Assembly: GCF_014644535.1 (NCBI RefSeq) | Contig: NZ_BMKW01000002.1 | Coordinates: forward strand, 62,001 to 126,000 | Reading direction: 5' to 3' | From: Neoroseomonas lacus | Lineage (GTDB): Bacteria; Pseudomonadota; Alphaproteobacteria; Acetobacterales; Acetobacteraceae | Length of the DNA stretch: 64,000 nt | Shown here: positions 8,670 through 18,832 of the stretch, piece by piece | Position numbering within the stretch: position 1 is the first letter of the stretch | Layout of the letters: each line of letters starts with the position of its first letter | Position numbers and translations under genes: made by a program | Notes under the pieces: generated by a model | The model's input: only the letters and a program-made list of their open reading frames with translations | The model's database searches: none | What the model was told of the DNA's origin: nothing

Positions 8670-9845
8670 ATGACACCCCCCACCGGCATCCCCGACCGCA
8701 CCCTGTTCTGGGGCATGGCGCTCAGCCAGTTGATCGGCTGGGGCACGGTCTATGTGCCCTTCCCCCTGCTGGTAGGGCCGATGGAAGCCGAGCTCGGCTG
8801 GTCGCGCGTACTGCTCAATGGCGGCTTCACGGCGGGGCTGCTGGCCTCGGGGCTGGCGGCGGTGCCGGCCGGGCGCTGGCTCGACCGGCACGGACCGCGG
8901 GCGATGATGAACAGCGGCATGCTCGCCGCCGCCCTGCTGCTGCTGGCGATGAGCCTGGTGCACCAGCCCGCCGCCTATGTCCTGGTCTGGGTGCTGATCG
9001 GCGTGGTGCAGGCGATGTGCCTGTGGACCACCGCGATGGCCGTGGTGGTGGCCGAGGCGCGCGACGTCACGCGCACCGTCACCGCCATCACCTTCGTCAC
9101 CGGCTTCACCGCCACGCTGTTCATCCCGCTGACCGGGGCGATGATCGACCTGTTCGGCTGGCGCGGCGCGCTGCGGGCGCTGGCGGCGCTGCAACTGGCT
9201 GGCTTCGCGCTGACCGTCTTCACCTTGCGCCAGGCGCGTGGGCCGGTGCCCGGCGCGATGCGGCGCAACGGGCCGGGGCTTTGGGCGCGGCTGCAGCAGC
9301 CGGCCTTCCTCGGCCTGGCGCTGTGCTTCGCCGCCCATGCCTTCATCAGCACCGGCCTCGGCGCGCATCTGATCCCGTTGCTGCGCGAACGTGGCTGGCC
9401 GGAGGCGACGGTGCTGCTGCTCGCCGCCGCCCATGGGCCATGCCAGGTGGCGGCGCGCGCGCTGATGTTCGCCGCCGGCCGACGCGTCACCATGCGCGCG
9501 GTGGGCCGCTTCGCCACCGCGCTGCTGCCGGTCGCCATGCTCGCCCTCGCCCTCGGGCGCGACAGCCTGGCGCTGACCATCGTCTTCGTCCTGTGCTTCG
9601 CGATGGGCGACGGGCTGCTGACCATCGTGCGCAGCGCGGGCTCAGCCGAGATCCTGGGGCGGGAGGGCTTCGGCGCCATCTCCGGCGCGCTGTCGGCCGT
9701 CTCGATGCTGCCGCGCACAGCGGCGCCGTTGCTGATCGCGCTGGTTTGGGAGGGTGCCGGCGGCTACGGGCCGGTGCCCTGGATGCTGGCTGCGGTCGGG
9801 CTGCTGGCTGCGGCAGGCTTCATCGCGGCAGCACGGCCACGATGA
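8670..9845 (+). CDS. Major facilitator superfamily transporter
   Basis: 391 residues with about 12 membrane helices. The MFS loop 2-3 motif is recognisable (GRWLDRHGPRAMM). Looks like an uncharacterised MFS carrier of the monocarboxylate/general type; no antibiotic-efflux motif C is evident. It starts just after repeat A2 and is convergent with the FkbM methyltransferase gene, with 40 bp between the stops. Substrate unknown. Confidence 0.85.
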   Translation: MTPPTGIPDRTLFWGMALSQLIGWGTVYVPFPLLVGPMEAELGWSRVLLNGGFTAGLLASGLAAVPAGRWLDRHGPRAMMNSGMLAAALLLLAMSLVHQPAAYVLVWVLIGVVQAMCLWTTAMAVVVAEARDVTRTVTAITFVTGFTATLFIPLTGAMIDLFGWRGALRALAALQLAGFALTVFTLRQARGPVPGAMRRNGPGLWARLQQPAFLGLALCFAAHAFISTGLGAHLIPLLRERGWPEATVLLLAAAHGPCQVAARALMFAAGRRVTMRAVGRFATALLPVAMLALALGRDSLALTIVFVLCFAMGDGLLTIVRSAGSAEILGREGFGAISGALSAVSMLPRTAAPLLIALVWEGAGGYGPVPWMLAAVGLLAAAGFIAAARPR

Positions 9846-9885
9846 AGTGTCACCGTAGGTCAGTCTCCACGTACTCCGTGGCGCA

Positions 9886-10641
9886 CTACGGCTCCGGTGC
9901 GTAGAGAAAATCGACCGTCGAGAGCGCCTGGAGTTGGCGGTAACCGAGTGAGCGCAGCATTGCATCGCCCGGTTCGAATTCGCCGTGCTTCGCGCGCAGT
10001 TCGATCCAGATCAGCGGCCTGTGGCGCTGTACCGTCTCGCGCGCGCCTTCAAGCATCGTCACTTGCGTGCCTTCAACGTCGATCTTGAGGAGGTCGAGTC
10101 GATCGAGTGGCAGCGCATCGAGCGGCATCACCGGATAGTCGGTCCCACCCGCAAGCTTGAATTGGGAGGCGGCGATATTTTGGGTCGGAAAATGCGCGAG
10201 CGATCCACGTCCGGCGACAGCACCGAGTGCCATGTTGTGGCAATGCACATTGACGAGACCGTTGAGGGCGACGTTCTGTTTAAGGATGGCGAAGATGGTG
10301 CGCAGGGGTTCGAAAGCATGGACCTCGCTCGCGCCGCAAACCTTGGCAAAGAAAAGCGTATGGTTTCCGATATTGGCGCCGGCATCGACGATCACCGAAC
10401 CTGGGCGGATCAGTTGGCGGGCGGCCGCCATCTGGTGGGTCTCGTAGAAGGTGTTGCTCAGCAAAATGATACGCTGCACCGCATCGGTCGCCGCATAGGG
10501 CAGATGCATGCGAATCGGAGTGTCGAAAGCGGCGAATTCGAGGACCCGCTCTGGACCCATTGCCTGCAACAGGACGGCAGCGCGCAAATCGTCCATTTTC
10601 CGAGATACGATTCGGAGGGCTTGGTCAAAGTCTTCGGCCAT
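9886..10641 (-). CDS. FkbM-family methyltransferase
   Basis: 251 residues. SAM-binding motif I is VIVDAGANIGNHTLFFAK, followed by HAFEPL (motif II acidic position) and LDLLKIDVEGTQVTMLEGA, the standard FkbM layout. These enzymes O-methylate sugars or small molecules. No glycan or polyketide cluster is next to it, so it appears as a single gene. Base composition is visibly less GC-rich than its neighbours, with more A/T third positions, which may mark acquisition by transfer. It shares strand with the downstream dpp operon but reads towards the MFS gene. Confidence 0.85.
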   Translation of the reverse strand: MAEDFDQALRIVSRKMDDLRAAVLLQAMGPERVLEFAAFDTPIRMHLPYAATDAVQRIILLSNTFYETHQMAAARQLIRPGSVIVDAGANIGNHTLFFAKVCGASEVHAFEPLRTIFAILKQNVALNGLVNVHCHNMALGAVAGRGSLAHFPTQNIAASQFKLAGGTDYPVMPLDALPLDRLDLLKIDVEGTQVTMLEGARETVQRHRPLIWIELRAKHGEFEPGDAMLRSLGYRQLQALSTVDFLYAPEP

Positions 10642-10712
10642 GCTGCATTCCTGTTCTGGATTTGGCGGTTCAGTGCGGGACGGGTGCGGAGCGCCCGACC
10701 TAGCTGTGGCCC

Positions 10713-11750
10713 CTATGCCGCGTCGTTCAGATGGCAGGCGCTGCGCTGCCCGGGCGCGACGACCTTCAACTCCGGCTTTTCGACCCGGCAGCGTTCCATC
10801 GCATGCGGGCAGCGCGGGTGGAAATGGCAGCCCGGCGGCGGGTTCAGCGGCGAGGGAATCTCCCCCTTCACCACCGCGAAGGCACGCTTGCGGCTTTCGA
10901 TGCGCGGCACCGAGGCGAGCAGCGACTTGGTGTAGGGGTGGTTCGGGTTGGCAAAGACCGTCTCGGACGGCGCCTCCTCGACCACGCGGCCGAGATACAT
11001 GATCACGACGCGATCGGAGATGTGTTCCACCACGCCAAGGTCGTGGCTGATGAACAGGTAGGTGAGGTCGAGCTCTGAGCGCAGCCGGATGAATAAGTTG
11101 AGGATCTGCGCCTGGATCGACACGTCGAGCGCCGCGACCGCCTCGTCGCAGACGATGAAGTCTGGCTTCACGGCCAATGCGCGCGCGATGCCGATGCGCT
11201 GGCGCTGGCCACCGGAGAACTGGTGCGGGTAGCGCCGCTTGAAGGCGGGGTCGAGCCCGGCGCGGCGCATCTGCTCATCGACATAGGCGTCGTAGCCGCC
11301 GCGGGTGGTGATGCCATGCACCAGCGGCGCTTCGCCGACGATGTCAGCGACCTTCATGCGCGGGTTCAGCGAGGCATAGGGGTCCTGGAAGATCATCTGC
11401 GTGCGCAGCTTCATCTCCCGCGAATCGGCGGAGTTGCGGTTCAGCAGGTCGATGCCGTCGCGCAGGATGCGCCCTTCGGATGGCGGCAGGATGCCGGCCA
11501 CGATGCGACCGAGCGTCGACTTGCCGCAGCCGGATTCACCGACCAGGCCGACCACTTCCCCCTTGCGGATGGTGAGGTCGACATTGTCGACCGCGTGGAC
11601 GACCTCCTCGCGGATATTGGCGCCGAGACGCTTGGCGATGCGGCCGGCGAAGTCGAGCTTCTTCTCGAAGCGGCGGGAGATGCCGCGCAGTTCGACCATT
11701 GGCGAACCGTCATCGATGCCGTGCGTCTGGGTAGCCATGGCCGCGCTCAT
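10713..11750 (-). CDS. dppF: Dipeptide/oligopeptide ABC transporter ATP-binding protein (DppF type)
   Basis: 345 residues. Walker [10 protein letters not shown], signature [15 protein letters not shown], Walker [14 protein letters not shown]-loop [12 protein letters not shown]. The C terminus carries the oligopeptide-type extension with paired cysteines ([15 protein letters not shown]). Last gene of the dppABCDF operon; its ATG overlaps the dppD stop. It couples ATP hydrolysis to peptide uptake with DppD. Confidence 0.93.
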   Translation of the reverse strand: MSAAMATQTHGIDDGSPMVELRGISRRFEKKLDFAGRIAKRLGANIREEVVHAVDNVDLTIRKGEVVGLVGESGCGKSTLGRIVAGILPPSEGRILRDGIDLLNRNSADSREMKLRTQMIFQDPYASLNPRMKVADIVGEAPLVHGITTRGGYDAYVDEQMRRAGLDPAFKRRYPHQFSGGQRQRIGIARALAVKPDFIVCDEAVAALDVSIQAQILNLFIRLRSELDLTYLFISHDLGVVEHISDRVVIMYLGRVVEEAPSETVFANPNHPYTKSLLASVPRIESRKRAFAVVKGEIPSPLNPPPGCHFHPRCPHAMERCRVEKPELKVVAPGQRSACHLNDAA

Positions 11751-12739
11751 GCTGCTTGCTCCGCGGCTTCGCTCATCGGGCGGAAGCAGCGCACATCGCG
11801 CCCAGGGGCCAGTTCACGGATCTCGGGTTCGGCCATGCAGACCTCGGCAGCGCGCGGGCAGCGGGTGCGGAAGGCGCAGCCCGGCGGCAGGTTGAGCAGA
11901 GACGGCGTCATGCCCGGGATCTGGCGCAGCGGCTCGCCGCGCTTGTTGCGCGACGGCACTGAGCCGATCAGGCCGTAGGTGTAAGGGTGCAGCGGCGTGT
12001 CCAGCACCTCGGAGACCGCGCCGTGCTCGACGATGCGGCCGGCATACATCACGGCGACGTCGTCGGCGAGGCCGGCGACGACCGACAGGTCATGGGTGAT
12101 CCAGAGCAGCGCGGTGCCGGTGGTCGAGGCGAGCTTCTGCACTTCGGCCAGGATCTGCCCCTGGATGGTCACGTCGAGTGCCGTCGTCGGTTCGTCGGCG
12201 ACGATCAAGTCCGGTTCGTGCAGCAGCGCGATGGCGATCGCGACGCGCTGGCGCATGCCGCCAGAGAACTGGTGCGGATAGGATTTCAGCCGTTCATCCG
12301 GGGACGGGATGCCCACCATGCCAAGCGTGTCGCGCGCGCGCTGGCGGGCTTCCTCGCGGCTGACCTTCTTGTGGGCGAGCACCGTCTCGATCATCTGCGT
12401 GTCGACGCGCAGGACCGGATTGAGCGTCATCATCGGGTCCTGGAAGATCATGGCGATGCGGTTGCCGCGCAGGTCGCGCATCTCCGACTCGCTCATCGTC
12501 ACAAGATCGCGGCCCTGGAACAGGATCTGCCCGCCGACGATGCGGCCAGGTGCGTCGACGAGGCCAAGGATGGAGAAGCCCGTCACCGTCTTGCCGGAGC
12601 CAGATTCACCGACCAGGCCAAGCACTTTGCCGCGCTGGATGGAGAAGGAGACGTCATCCACCGCCTTCACCACGCCACCGCGGGTGAAGAAGTGCGTACG
12701 GAGGTTGCGGACTTCGAGTGTCGGCGTTGCCATCGTCAC
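11747..12739 (-). CDS. dppD: Dipeptide/oligopeptide ABC transporter ATP-binding protein (DppD type)
   Basis: 330 residues. Walker [12 protein letters not shown], signature [15 protein letters not shown], Walker [14 protein letters not shown]-loop [12 protein letters not shown], and the C-terminal Cys pair [15 protein letters not shown] of this subfamily. Start and stop overlap the flanking genes by 4 nt (ATGA). Partner of DppF in a heterodimeric ATPase. Confidence 0.93.
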   Translation of the reverse strand: MTMATPTLEVRNLRTHFFTRGGVVKAVDDVSFSIQRGKVLGLVGESGSGKTVTGFSILGLVDAPGRIVGGQILFQGRDLVTMSESEMRDLRGNRIAMIFQDPMMTLNPVLRVDTQMIETVLAHKKVSREEARQRARDTLGMVGIPSPDERLKSYPHQFSGGMRQRVAIAIALLHEPDLIVADEPTTALDVTIQGQILAEVQKLASTTGTALLWITHDLSVVAGLADDVAVMYAGRIVEHGAVSEVLDTPLHPYTYGLIGSVPSRNKRGEPLRQIPGMTPSLLNLPPGCAFRTRCPRAAEVCMAEPEIRELAPGRDVRCFRPMSEAAEQAA

Positions 12740-13662
12740 TTCTTCAATCTCGGGTTCAGCACGTCACGCAGCTGGTCACCGACCAGGTTGATCGAGACGA
12801 TGGTGATGAGTAGCGCGATGCCCGGATAGAAGCTGATCCAGTACTTGCCAGACAGCATGTACTCGTACCCGTTGGCGATCAGCAGCCCGAGCGACGGCTC
12901 GGTGATCGGCACGCCGAGGCCTAGGAAGGACAGCGTCGCTTCCAGCGCGATGGCCCGGGCCACCTGCATGGTGGCGACCACGATCAGCGGCGGCAGGCAG
13001 TTCGGCAGCAGATGCCGGAACAGGATGCGATAGGTCGGCAGGGCGAGGCATTGCGCGGCCTCTATGTATTCGCGCCGGCGTTCCACCAGCGCGGTACCGC
13101 GCACGGTGCGCGCGTAATACGCCCATTCGACGATGACCAGCGCGACGACGACATTCATCACGCCCTTGCCGAGAAAGGCGAGGATCATCAGCGCGACGAG
13201 GATCGACGGGAAAGAGAGCTGCAGGTCGACCAGGCGCATGATGACCGTGTCGGTCCGCCCGCCGATATAGGCCGCCATCAGCCCAAGCGAGGCGCCGACG
13301 AGGCAGGCGATCAGCGCCGAGCCCGCACCCACGGTCAGCGAGATGCGCAGCCCGTACATGATGCCCGACATCATGTCGCGGCCCTGGTCATCGGTGCCGA
13401 GCCAATAGGTGAAGCCCGCGCCGCCCACCGTGCCGGGCTCCATCCGCCCGTCCATGATGTCGAGCTGGGCGAGATCGTAGGGGTTCTGCGGTGCGATCCA
13501 GGATGCGAAGATCGCGATCAGCGCGATGATCGTGATGACGACCAGCCCGCCCAGCGCGATGCGCGATTCACAGAATTCCGAGACGAAACGCCGCAGCGGC
13601 GTCTCGACCTTGTCTTGGCGTGGGGCTGCGGGGGTTGTCCCGCCGATGGCGACCTCGCTCAT
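12736..13662 (-). CDS. dppC: Dipeptide/oligopeptide ABC transporter permease (DppC type)
   Basis: 308 residues. N-terminal cytoplasmic stretch, a first membrane helix near residue 37-53 (LGGLVVITIIALIAIF), the DppC-type periplasmic loop ending WLGTDDQGRDMMSGIMYGLR, then five more helices with the EAA-loop region YIEAAQCLALPTYRILFRHL. Overlaps dppB by 4 nt. It forms the channel with DppB. Confidence 0.93.
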   Translation of the reverse strand: MSEVAIGGTTPAAPRQDKVETPLRRFVSEFCESRIALGGLVVITIIALIAIFASWIAPQNPYDLAQLDIMDGRMEPGTVGGAGFTYWLGTDDQGRDMMSGIMYGLRISLTVGAGSALIACLVGASLGLMAAYIGGRTDTVIMRLVDLQLSFPSILVALMILAFLGKGVMNVVVALVIVEWAYYARTVRGTALVERRREYIEAAQCLALPTYRILFRHLLPNCLPPLIVVATMQVARAIALEATLSFLGLGVPITEPSLGLLIANGYEYMLSGKYWISFYPGIALLITIVSINLVGDQLRDVLNPRLKK

Positions 13663-14666
13663 GTGCCCTTGTTCTCCAGCCGTACGCGTGGATCCAGCAG
13701 CGAGTAGGTCAGGTCCACCACCAGGTTGATGGTGATGAACATCATCACGATGATCATCAGGTAGGCGACGATGACGGGCCGGTCGAGCACGTTGATCGAA
13801 TCAATGATCAGCTTGCCCATGCCCGGCCAAGCGAAGACGCTTTCCGTCACCACCGAGAAGGCGATGGTGGAACCGAGCTCCAGCCCGACCACGGTGACGA
13901 CCGGGATCATGATGTTCTTGAACACGTGCACGAAGGTCACGCGCGCGGGGGAAAGCCCCTTGGCGCGGGCGAACTTCACATAGTCCATCAGCATCGTCTC
14001 GCGCACGCCGGCGCGGGTCAGCCGGATCACCAAGCTGATCTTGAACAGCGCGAGATTGACCGCCGGCATGACCATGTGGGAGAGGCCGTCGATGGTCAGG
14101 AACGACCATTGCACCCCGCTGCTACAGGGTTGCAGCCCGATGAAGCCGAGCACCGAGCAAGTGGTGCCGCGCCCGGTCGAGGGCAGCCAGCCGAGTTGCA
14201 CGGCGAAGACCATGATCATCATCAGCCCGACCCAGAAGGTCGGCAGCGAGAAGCCGAGGATCGAGCCGGCCATGATGGTCTTGCTGGCCGAGGCGTTCGG
14301 CCGCAGCCCGGCATAGAGGCCGAGCGGCAGGCCGATGACCAGCGCCAGGAAGGTCGCCCCGAAGGCGAGTTCCAGCGTCGCCGGCATGCGTTGTAGGATC
14401 AGCCTCAGCGCCGGTTCATTGAACACGAAGGACCGCCCAAGGTCGCCCTGCACCGCATTGGTCAGGAACACCAGGTATTGCTGCCACAGCGGCAGGTCGA
14501 GCCCGAGCGCCACGATGGCGCGCTCGCGTTCGATCTGGTCCGCATCCGGGCTGATCAGGATCTCGACCGGGTCGCCGATGGCATAGACGCCGACGAACAC
14601 GATCAGCGACATGGCCAATACGACGAACAGGGCCTGGATCAGGCGCCGCACAAGATAGACGGTCAT
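13659..14666 (-). CDS. dppB: Dipeptide/oligopeptide ABC transporter permease (DppB type)
   Basis: 335 residues with the typical N terminus YLVRRLIQALFVVLAMSLIV and six membrane segments; the EAA loop is MDYVKFARAKGLSPARVTFV. The periplasmic region contains a Cys pair (TCSVLGFIGLQPCSS) sometimes seen in this family. Follows dppA by 20 bp and overlaps dppC. Confidence 0.93.
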   Translation of the reverse strand: MTVYLVRRLIQALFVVLAMSLIVFVGVYAIGDPVEILISPDADQIERERAIVALGLDLPLWQQYLVFLTNAVQGDLGRSFVFNEPALRLILQRMPATLELAFGATFLALVIGLPLGLYAGLRPNASASKTIMAGSILGFSLPTFWVGLMMIMVFAVQLGWLPSTGRGTTCSVLGFIGLQPCSSGVQWSFLTIDGLSHMVMPAVNLALFKISLVIRLTRAGVRETMLMDYVKFARAKGLSPARVTFVHVFKNIMIPVVTVVGLELGSTIAFSVVTESVFAWPGMGKLIIDSINVLDRPVIVAYLMIIVMMFITINLVVDLTYSLLDPRVRLENKGT

Positions 14667-14687
14667 CGGCGGCGCCCCTGCCCTGGG

Positions 14688-16286
14688 TTAGCGTGCTGCG
14701 GGACGCAGATCCTGCGCCCGGGTCAGTTCATCACGACGCGCGGTGTGCTCGAAGCCGCGCCGCACCGCCCAGATGTTGGTCTGGATATGCAGCGGGATCA
14801 CGCCCACATCGGTCATGGCGATCCGCATTCCGTCGACCACTTCACGCTCGCGCTTCGCGTTGTCGAGTTCCGACAGCGATTGGAGCAGCAGCGCATCCAC
14901 CTGCGGGTTGGAATAGCGCCCGCGGTTGGACGCGCCCCAGCCGCGGTCACGGTTCACCGTGGCGAGGATGTTGCGCAGCGGATGCGAGCCATCCGGGTTC
15001 GACCCCCAGCCGATCAGGAAGGCGGAGAAGTCCTGCCGTCCGGCGCGGCCGACGAAGGTGGTCCAGGGCTGTGCCTCGACGGCGGTGCGCACGCCGATGC
15101 GCGTCCACATCTGGCCGACCGCCTGGATAATGCGCGAATCATTGATGTAGCGGTCGTTCGGCCCGTTCAGCTGGATGCGGAAGCCGTTCGGGTAGCCGGC
15201 CTCGGCCAGCAGTTGCTTCGCACCATTCGGATCGTAGGTCGGCGCGGGCAGGTCGGCGACATAGCCGAACACCCCCTCGGGCAGGAACTGGTTGGCCGGC
15301 ACGGCCGCCCCTTCCATCACACGCTCCACGATGGCGCGACGGTCGATCGCCATGGACAGCGCGCGGCGCACCCGCACGTCCTGCAGCGGATTGCGCCCCA
15401 GTGGCTTGCCGTCATTGTCGGTGATCAGCGGCGAATTCTCATTTGCCTGGCGCAGGTGGTCGAGCCCGAGGAACACCAGCCGCAGCCCCAGCGTCTCCGA
15501 CAGATGCACGCTGTTGTTGCGCCGCAGATTGGTCAGGTCCGAGGTCGGCACCTGGTCGATCAGGTCCACATCGCCGGCCAGCAGCGCCGCAGTGCGCGCG
15601 GCGTCATTGGTGATCATGCGGTAGTTGACGCGCTGGAACGGCGCGCGCTCGCCCCAGTAGCCATCGAAGCGTTCGAATTCGATGCGGTCGCCGTTGCGGT
15701 GGGCGACTGCACGGTACGGGCCAGTGCCGATCGCGGCGCGCAGCGAGTTGAAATCCTCGGTCGTCGCGTTCTCGCTGACTTCCTTGTCGATAATGCGGAC
15801 ATTCGTCATGTCCAGCGGCAGCAGCGGGTAGGGCTCCGCCGTGTGGAAGCGAATGGTCAGCGGGTCGACGATCTCGATGCGCGTGATCGGACGCGCATAG
15901 GCCGCATAGGAGGACGGGCTGTTCGGCACATTCGGCAGCCGCGCGATGGTGAAGGCGACGTCCTCGGCGGTGAAGGCATTGCCATTCTGGAAGCGCACAT
16001 TCGGGCGCAGCTTGAATTCCCACACGGTGGGTTCCGCCGCGCGCCATTCGGTGGCCAGGCCTGGGGTCTCGCGCGACCGGTCGTCGACATTCACCAGCCG
16101 GTCGAAGATCGTGTCCGACACCGCGTTGTTCGGCGACAGCTGATGGTAATGCGGATCGAGCGAGGTCACCGGTGCGCCGACTGCGATCGTCGCCGTCTGC
16201 GCCGAGGCCTGGCCCGCGGCAAGCACGAAACCCGCTGCGGCAATGGTGGAAGCGGCGAGCATGCGCCGGCGGATATTGGGTTTCAT
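14688..16286 (-). CDS. dppA: Peptide ABC transporter periplasmic binding protein (SBP family 5)
   Basis: 532 residues. Sec signal peptide with cleavage after ASA (RRRMLAASTIAAAGFVLAAG then QASAQT). Mature SBP_bac_5 features: VTSLDPHYHQLSPNNAVSDT, then TPGLATEW and the NGNAFTAEDVAFTI region. The start at 16286 has GGGAG 6 nt upstream; longer readings into the intergenic region lack this. First gene of the operon, so its promoter must lie in 16287-16420. It binds peptides or related ligands; the exact ligand is unknown. Confidence 0.92.
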   Translation of the reverse strand: MKPNIRRRMLAASTIAAAGFVLAAGQASAQTATIAVGAPVTSLDPHYHQLSPNNAVSDTIFDRLVNVDDRSRETPGLATEWRAAEPTVWEFKLRPNVRFQNGNAFTAEDVAFTIARLPNVPNSPSSYAAYARPITRIEIVDPLTIRFHTAEPYPLLPLDMTNVRIIDKEVSENATTEDFNSLRAAIGTGPYRAVAHRNGDRIEFERFDGYWGERAPFQRVNYRMITNDAARTAALLAGDVDLIDQVPTSDLTNLRRNNSVHLSETLGLRLVFLGLDHLRQANENSPLITDNDGKPLGRNPLQDVRVRRALSMAIDRRAIVERVMEGAAVPANQFLPEGVFGYVADLPAPTYDPNGAKQLLAEAGYPNGFRIQLNGPNDRYINDSRIIQAVGQMWTRIGVRTAVEAQPWTTFVGRAGRQDFSAFLIGWGSNPDGSHPLRNILATVNRDRGWGASNRGRYSNPQVDALLLQSLSELDNAKREREVVDGMRIAMTDVGVIPLHIQTNIWAVRRGFEHTARRDELTRAQDLRPAAR

Positions 16287-16420
16287 GGAGCACTCCCAGG
16301 CAAAAAGCGTCATGATTGTTTGTAGCAGCCAGCCAGGGGCACCGCTAGGCTCGCTCAGGGCGCATGGCACCGCCGCGCCCCGAGCGCATCTTCGCGCAAT
16401 TCGGGCGTCCGGCCTGCTTG

Positions 16421-17767
16421 CTAGCCCTGGCGACCCGCCACGAAGCGTTCCAGCCAATGGATGGTATAGTCGCCCGACTGGAATTCCGGGTCGTCCATCA
16501 CCGCCTGGTGCAGCGGCAGGGTGGTGCGGATGCCCGCCACCACCATCTCGTTCAGCGCGCGGCGCATGCGCGCGATCGCCTCCGGGCGCGACGGCGCATG
16601 CACCACCAGCTTGGCAACCAGGCTGTCGTAATGCGGCGGCACCGTGTAGCCAGAATACAGCGCGCTATCGACCCGCACGCCGAGGCCACCCGGCGCGTGA
16701 TAGGTGTTCACGCGGCCCGGGCTGGGCGCGAAGGTGTCCGGGTCCTCGGCGGTGATGCGGCATTCGATCGCATGACCGCCGAAGACGATGTCCTTCTGCG
16801 TGTAGCCAAGCGGTTCGCCCGCCGCGATGCGGATCTGTTCCTTCACCAGGTCGATGCCGCAGACCATCTCGGTCACCGGATGTTCAACCTGCAGGCGAGT
16901 GTTCATCTCAATGAAGGCGAACTGCCCGTCCTGCCACAGAAATTCCAGCGTGCCGGCATTGCGGTAGCCGAGCGACGCCAGCCCCGCCGTCACCCGCGCG
17001 CCCAGTTCCTCGCGGTCAGCGGCGGTCAGCACCGGGCTACCGGCTTCCTCCACCAGCTTCTGGTGGCGACGCTGCAGCGAACAGTCGCGCTCGCCGAAAT
17101 GCACGACATTGCCGTGGGTGTCGGCGAGCACCTGCAATTCGATGTGGCGCGGCCGGTCGAGGTACTTCTCGAGATAGACGCTGTCGTCGCCGAAGGCCGA
17201 CTTCGCCTCGGTGCGGGCGACGCGCCAGGCTTCCTCGATCTCGGAAGCGTCGCGCGCCACCTTCATGCCACGCCCGCCACCGCCCGCGGCGGCCTTGATC
17301 AGCACGGGGTACATGATCTGCTCGGCGATCGCGCGCGCTTCTTCAAGCGAATCAAGCGCCCCCATCGAGCCCGGCACCAGCGGCACGCCCAGCCGGCGCA
17401 TCGCGTCCTTGGCGGCGATCTTGTCACCCATCATGCGGATATGGTCGGGCGACGGGCCGATGAACTTCAGGCCATGCGCTTCCACCATCTCGGCGAAGCG
17501 GGCGTTCTCCGACAGGAAGCCGTAGCCCGGATGCACCGCATCCGCGCCGGTGATCGTCGCCGCCGACAGGATCGCGGCGACATTCAGGTAGCTGTCGCGC
17601 GCGGCCGGCGGGCCGATGCACACGCTTTCATCGGCGAGGCGCACATGCATCGCCGTCGCATCCGCCGTGGAATGCACGGCGACGGTGCGGATGCCCATCT
17701 CCTGGCAGGCGCGATGGACGCGCAGCGCGATCTCGCCGCGATTGGCGATCAGGACCTTGCCGAACAT
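16421..17767 (-). CDS. accC: Biotin carboxylase subunit of acetyl-CoA carboxylase
   Basis: 448 residues, normal length. N-terminal KVLIANRGEIALRVHRACQE, ATP-grasp glycine loop KAAAGGGGRGMKV, bicarbonate/biotin site region ERDCSLQRRHQKLVEE and EMNTRLQVEHPVTEMV. Carboxylates the biotin on AccB for malonyl-CoA synthesis. Lies 22 bp after accB in the order aroQ-accB-accC. It is convergent with nothing; the dpp operon promoter region follows. Confidence 0.96.
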   Translation of the reverse strand: MFGKVLIANRGEIALRVHRACQEMGIRTVAVHSTADATAMHVRLADESVCIGPPAARDSYLNVAAILSAATITGADAVHPGYGFLSENARFAEMVEAHGLKFIGPSPDHIRMMGDKIAAKDAMRRLGVPLVPGSMGALDSLEEARAIAEQIMYPVLIKAAAGGGGRGMKVARDASEIEEAWRVARTEAKSAFGDDSVYLEKYLDRPRHIELQVLADTHGNVVHFGERDCSLQRRHQKLVEEAGSPVLTAADREELGARVTAGLASLGYRNAGTLEFLWQDGQFAFIEMNTRLQVEHPVTEMVCGIDLVKEQIRIAAGEPLGYTQKDIVFGGHAIECRITAEDPDTFAPSPGRVNTYHAPGGLGVRVDSALYSGYTVPPHYDSLVAKLVVHAPSRPEAIARMRRALNEMVVAGIRTTLPLHQAVMDDPEFQSGDYTIHWLERFVAGRQG

Positions 17768-17789
17768 CAGGAATGCCTCGTCGCGCGGC

Positions 17790-18248
17790 TCATTCGATGA
17801 TGATCAGGGGCTCGCCGTATTCGACCGGCGTGCCGCTCTCGATCAGGATGCGCGTCACGGTGCCCGCGCGCGGTGCCTTGATCTGGTTGAAGGTCTTCAT
17901 CGCCTCGATCAGCAGCAGGGTCTGGCCCTGGGTGACCTTGGCACCGACCGTGACGAACTGCGCCGCGCCAGGTTCCGGCGCCAGGTAGGCGACGCCCACC
18001 ATCGGGCTCACCACCGCACCCGGATGGTCGGCGTCCAGCATCTCGGCCACCGGCGCGACCACCGCAGCGGCGGCCGGCGCGGCCACCGCCACCTGCGTCG
18101 CCACCGGCGCGGCGACCACCGCCTGGCGCACCACGCGCAGGCGTGACTCGCCGTCCATCAGCTCGATCTCGGTCAGATCCGTATCGCGCAGGATCTGCGC
18201 CAGCTCGCGAATCGCGGCCGCGTCAAATTCGATGAAGTTCTTGCCCAT
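17790..18248 (-). CDS. accB: Biotin carboxyl carrier protein of acetyl-CoA carboxylase
   Basis: 152 residues. N-terminal part KNFIEFDAAAIRELAQILRD, an Ala/Pro/Val-rich hinge (about 45-80), then the biotinyl domain with the modified lysine in LLIEAMKTFNQIKAP. The usual EAMKM/EAMKTMN appears here as EAMKTFN. Two consecutive ATGs (18249-18251 and 18246-18248) overlap the aroQ stop; either may start the protein. Confidence 0.95.
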   Translation of the reverse strand: MGKNFIEFDAAAIRELAQILRDTDLTEIELMDGESRLRVVRQAVVAAPVATQVAVAAPAAAAVVAPVAEMLDADHPGAVVSPMVGVAYLAPEPGAAQFVTVGAKVTQGQTLLLIEAMKTFNQIKAPRAGTVTRILIESGTPVEYGEPLIIIE

Positions 18249-18700
18249 CATTCCTCGTCCTGCTCGACCAGATCCGCCATGGCGCGCATCGCGAGCGCAT
18301 AGCCCGCCACGCCCAGCCCGCAAATCACCCCGGTCGCCGCCTTGGATACATAGCTGTGATGCCGGAATTCCTCCCGGCGATGAATATTCGTGATGTGGAC
18401 CTCGATCACCGGCACCTCGGTGGTCAGCAGCGCGTCCATGACCGCAATGGAGGTAGTGGTATAGCCCGCCGGGTTGATGATGATCCCCGCGGCGCGGCCC
18501 CGGCATTCCTGCACCCAGGTCACCAGCTCGCCTTCCGAATTGGTCTGGCGGAAATCGATCGCCAGGCCGAATTCCTCCGCCGTCTCGGCGCACAGCGCCT
18601 CGACGTCATCCAGCGTGGCGGTGCCGTACTTCTCCGGCTCTCGCACGCCGAGCATGTTCAGGTTCGGGCCGTTCAGGACGACGATCAGTGGGGGTGTCAC
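18248..18700 (-). CDS. aroQ: 3-dehydroquinate dehydratase, type II
   Basis: 150 residues. Third step of the shikimate pathway. Family motifs: [20 protein letters not shown] with the catalytic Tyr, [17 protein letters not shown], and [20 protein letters not shown] with the conserved His. First gene of aroQ-accB-accC, an arrangement common in Proteobacteria. On the minus strand upstream of it, TTGCCC and CTAGCC are spaced by 17 nt, a possible weak sigma-70 promoter. Confidence 0.96.
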   Translation of the reverse strand: MTPPLIVVLNGPNLNMLGVREPEKYGTATLDDVEALCAETAEEFGLAIDFRQTNSEGELVTWVQECRGRAAGIIINPAGYTTTSIAVMDALLTTEVPVIEVHITNIHRREEFRHHSYVSKAATGVICGLGVAGYALAMRAMADLVEQDEE

Positions 18701-18832
18701 GGGCGATTCCCGCCAAAAATGGGGCTGGCTGGGCTAGCACGGGCACTTCACGCGGGGCAAGCGGTCGGGCACCCCTGCCATGCAACCCCCCTTCTTGCCG
18801 CCGCCCCCGCCCTTCGCCACATTCCCCCCAGC

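Noticed and set aside
18701-18832. Possible TPP riboswitch before thiS
   Set aside because: No CTGAGA core or matching GATxTG/ACTTGAACC-like segments; only GC-rich spacer.
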